Positions 5,056 to 7,186 of a stretch of 7,186 nucleotides of DNA are shown in pieces. Source of the stretch: Methanoregula sp. (GTDB lineage: Archaea; Halobacteriota; Methanomicrobia; Methanomicrobiales; Methanospirillaceae); the NCBI RefSeq assembly GCF_002835825.1, contig NZ_PIZH01000080.1, positions 1 to 7,186 of the forward strand, written 5' to 3'. Position 1 is the first letter of the stretch. Each line of letters begins with the position of its first letter. The notes beneath the pieces are model-generated. The model did no database searches, was not told the origin of the DNA, and saw only the letters and a list, made by a program, of their open reading frames with translations. The position numbers were made by a program, and so were the translations under genes.

Positions 5056-7177
5056 TCACCCTTTTTTCGTTCCGCTCCAGTTCCGCTGCCAGCAGGCCCG
5101 GGTCCGAGAGGGGAAGCGAGCATGTCTTTCCCGAACAGAGATATGCCGCTCCGTCCGGAGAAACAGGGATATCTCTTGTATAGGGGGCAATGGCCGCGAG
5201 AGCAGCGACAGTTTCAGGATCAGAAGCAGGCTTCAGGATCATCGTGCAGTGGGGGAGATACCGGGAATATACGACTGAAAGAAGTCCCTGCACAGCGTGA
5301 GAGCCGCGGTTACCAACGATCACGATCTCCTGCGATGGCCCGACAGCCCGTTCAATGGCACAGAGGAACCAGCAGAACGCCGACGGCGATTCACGGACGC
5401 GCCCGGTAAAGGATCTGGCAAGCGCTGCGGCAAGCTCCTCGTGTTCCGTGGTCCCGGTAAGCCGTGAGAGCCGGAGGAGGACCTCGCAGGCAACAGAATT
5501 TGCCGATGGCACAGCCCCGTCGTAGATCACCTTGTCCCGGACAAGGAGCGCTTCAGCATCATCGGCCGTGAAAAAGAATCCCCCGTTCTCCCGGTCAGGG
5601 AAATGATCCCCGAGTGTTTTCATGACCGCAAGCGCTTCGGCAAGGTACCGCGGATCGAACGTGCATTCATACAGTTCGATCAGCGCAAGGCCCAGGAACG
5701 CATAATCGTCAGCAAATCCCGAAATTGCACATTCGCCGTCGCGATACCGGTGCCAGAGCCTTCCATCCCCCGTCCGCATCCGCACAAGGATACATTCCAT
5801 TGCGCGTTCCGCGGCTGCACGGCATTCCCCGTTACCAAAGACCCGGGCCGCCTTTGCCAGTGCAGCGATCATCAGCCCGTTCCAGTCGAGAAGCACCTTG
5901 TCATCCCGCCGGGGATGTTCGCGATTCTCCCGCGCTGCAAAGAGCTGTTTTCGGATGGATGCAATGCGCCGGCCAAGATCCTCCTGCGGGATGCCGGTGA
6001 CCCCCGTTAGTGCCTCATCGGATAGAGTCCGAAAGAGGATATTTTCCGTGCCGGTACCATCGGGTGAGGAGAAATTTCCCGCATCCCGGGCATTGAAGAC
6101 CCGGCCGGCAATCGCAGCATCGTCTTTCCCGAGCACGGCTTCCAGTTCCCGTGTAGTCCAGAGATAGAATGCCCCCTCGCCCCCAGGATTGTCCGCGTCT
6201 TCAGCAGAATAAAACGCCCCTTCCGGATCGGTAAGATCGCGCAGGACGTACCGGACCGTTGACTTCACCGTCTCGCGGTAGCGATCGTTCCGGGTTGCCT
6301 GGAATGCCTCGGTGTATGCCATCAGGAGAAGCGCCTGGTCGTACAGCATCTTCTCGAAGTGCGGCACACGCCACTGTGCATCGGTCGAGTACCGGTGGAA
6401 CCCGCCTCCGATGTGGTCATGGATCCCGCCGTCATGGATAGCATCCAATGTTTTTACCACCATGTCAAAGGCACGCTTCTTGCCGGTCCTCTTCCAGTAC
6501 CGGAGCAGGAAGAGCAGGGTATGCGGGGTCGGGAATTTCGGGGCGCCGGAGAATCCCCCGTATCCAGGATCGAACCGGAGCAGGAGATCCTCGTACCCCT
6601 CGTCCAGCAGCGCTGCATCCGGTTCCAGCCCGGCAGGTACCGCATCACGTGTCCCAAGGGCCCGGGTGATGGATTCTGCGGACCGGAGGAGTTCTCCCCG
6701 CTGTTCCCGCCAGGCTTTTGCGATGCGCGGGAGCAGGTCGAGGAGGCCCGGAACCGCAAACCGCCGCTCCTTTGGGAGATAGGTGGCTGCAAAGAACGGC
6801 TTCTTCTCCGGTGTCATCACGATCGTCAGCGGCCATCCCCCCTGCCCCGAAAGCATCTGGCAGACCTGCATGTACGTGCTGTCGATGTCGGGCCGCTCCT
6901 CTCGGTCCACCTTGATGGCGATAAAGTCGCGGTTGAGCAGCTCTGCGACTTCCGGATCCTCGAACGACTCGTGCGCCATTACGTGGCACCAGTGGCAGGT
7001 CGCGTACCCGATCGAGAGAAAGACCGGCTTGTCCTCGCGTGCTGCACGCGAGAACGCCTCCTCGCCCCACGGAAACCAGTCCACAGGGTTCTTTGCATGC
7101 TGGAGGAGATAGGGGCCCTTCTCGCCCAAGAGGCGGGTGCCCTTTTCGCCCTCCCCGCCCGGCTCCCGGTTCTGCAT
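5024..7177 (-). CDS. DUF255/YyaL/SPATA20-type thioredoxin-like plus alpha/alpha-barrel protein
   Basis: A 717-residue member of the widespread DUF255 family (bacterial YyaL, mammalian SPATA20/SSP411). Residues about 13-175 form the thioredoxin-like domain: [14 protein letters not shown] (21-34), the redox motif CHWC (61-64) in [20 protein letters not shown], and GGWPLT (113-118) near the usual cis-proline position. The rest is an (alpha/alpha)6 barrel related to N-acylglucosamine 2-epimerase and cellobiose epimerase, with family blocks [10 protein letters not shown] (207-216), [10 protein letters not shown] (257-266), [10 protein letters not shown] (271-280), YSAEDAD (323-329), [11 protein letters not shown] (431-441) and [10 protein letters not shown] (552-561). 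A cysteine pair near the end (C681, C686) is common in relatives. Length is normal for the family and the protein looks intact and cytoplasmic. The reaction is not established. The ATG at 7177 gives 12 residues before the conserved [15 protein letters not shown] region, as expected, but only nine bases upstream are visible and no stop precedes it. Family assignment is very sure. Confidence 0.94.
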   Translation of the reverse strand: MQNREPGGEGEKGTRLLGEKGPYLLQHAKNPVDWFPWGEEAFSRAAREDKPVFLSIGYATCHWCHVMAHESFEDPEVAELLNRDFIAIKVDREERPDIDSTYMQVCQMLSGQGGWPLTIVMTPEKKPFFAATYLPKERRFAVPGLLDLLPRIAKAWREQRGELLRSAESITRALGTRDAVPAGLEPDAALLDEGYEDLLLRFDPGYGGFSGAPKFPTPHTLLFLLRYWKRTGKKRAFDMVVKTLDAIHDGGIHDHIGGGFHRYSTDAQWRVPHFEKMLYDQALLLMAYTEAFQATRNDRYRETVKSTVRYVLRDLTDPEGAFYSAEDADNPGGEGAFYLWTTRELEAVLGKDDAAIAGRVFNARDAGNFSSPDGTGTENILFRTLSDEALTGVTGIPQEDLGRRIASIRKQLFAARENREHPRRDDKVLLDWNGLMIAALAKAARVFGNGECRAAAERAMECILVRMRTGDGRLWHRYRDGECAISGFADDYAFLGLALIELYECTFDPRYLAEALAVMKTLGDHFPDRENGGFFFTADDAEALLVRDKVIYDGAVPSANSVACEVLLRLSRLTGTTEHEELAAALARSFTGRVRESPSAFCWFLCAIERAVGPSQEIVIVGNRGSHAVQGLLSVVYSRYLPHCTMILKPASDPETVAALAAIAPYTRDIPVSPDGAAYLCSGKTCSLPLSDPGLLAAELERNEKRVIKGSSARQCL
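5062..5067 (+). terminator. T-run terminator of the PPOX-like gene
   Basis: TTTTTT lies seven bases past the stop codon of the PPOX-like gene, inside the 3' end of the opposite-strand DUF255 gene. It is a typical archaeal oligo-T stop signal. No matching T-run follows the DUF255 stop on the minus strand, so that transcript probably runs on antisense into the PPOX-like gene. Confidence 0.5.
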
Positions 7178-7186
7178 CCGGTGGCT

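Noticed and set aside
5603..6782. Several plus-strand open frames of 60-156 codons
   Set aside because: All are opposite the conserved DUF255 gene and rich in Arg, Ser and Pro, as expected for antisense frames of G+C-rich DNA.
1..7186. CRISPR array, tRNA or rRNA gene, insertion sequence, phage or defence cassette
   Set aside because: No regularly spaced repeats, cloverleaf, rRNA-like conserved stretch, transposase, integrase, or paired toxin-antitoxin or nuclease-helicase genes were seen on reading both strands.

Overview
The window looks like archaeal chromosomal DNA, most likely from a methanogen of the Methanomicrobiales (Methanoregula or Methanosphaerula-like). This is inferred from three things: the short archaeal type of pyruvoyl-dependent arginine decarboxylase, the protein family mix, and promoters of BRE/TATA form instead of -35/-10 boxes. 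The genus is a judgement from family resemblance and was not tested by a search. No rRNA, tRNA, CRISPR array, insertion sequence or phage gene was seen, and genes fill nearly all of the sequence.

Left part (1-1341), minus strand: a pyruvoyl-dependent arginine decarboxylase, cut by the window edge near its C-terminus, preceded by a HAD-family phosphatase. A 155-bp divergent intergenic region (1342-1496) carries two copies of a 15-nt direct repeat. It separates the HAD gene from a short plus-strand gene (1497-1670) for a 57-residue two-helix membrane protein.

Middle part (1761-5055), plus strand: (i) a two-domain protein joining an N-terminal 2H phosphoesterase (LigT/ThpR type) to a C-terminal calcineurin-like metallophosphoesterase; (ii) a metallo-beta-lactamase-fold protein with two rhodanese domains, in which the usual HxHxDH metal motif reads H-R-N-E-D-Y and the first rhodanese has lost its cysteine; (iii) a small FMN-binding split-barrel (PPOX-like) protein with a clear BRE/TATA promoter and an inverted repeat directly against its start codon.

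Right part (5024-7177), minus strand: a 717-residue DUF255/YyaL/SPATA20-type protein (thioredoxin-like domain with CHWC plus an alpha/alpha barrel). It converges on and overlaps the PPOX-like gene by 32 bp.

Most genes appear to have their own promoters, so this is not one tight operon. The sulfur/redox flavour of the rhodanese, flavoprotein and thioredoxin-like neighbours is suggestive only. The most unusual items are the 2H-metallophosphoesterase fusion, the altered MBL-rhodanese protein and the unannotated small membrane protein. I saw no convincing multi-gene new system such as a defence island or biosynthetic cluster.
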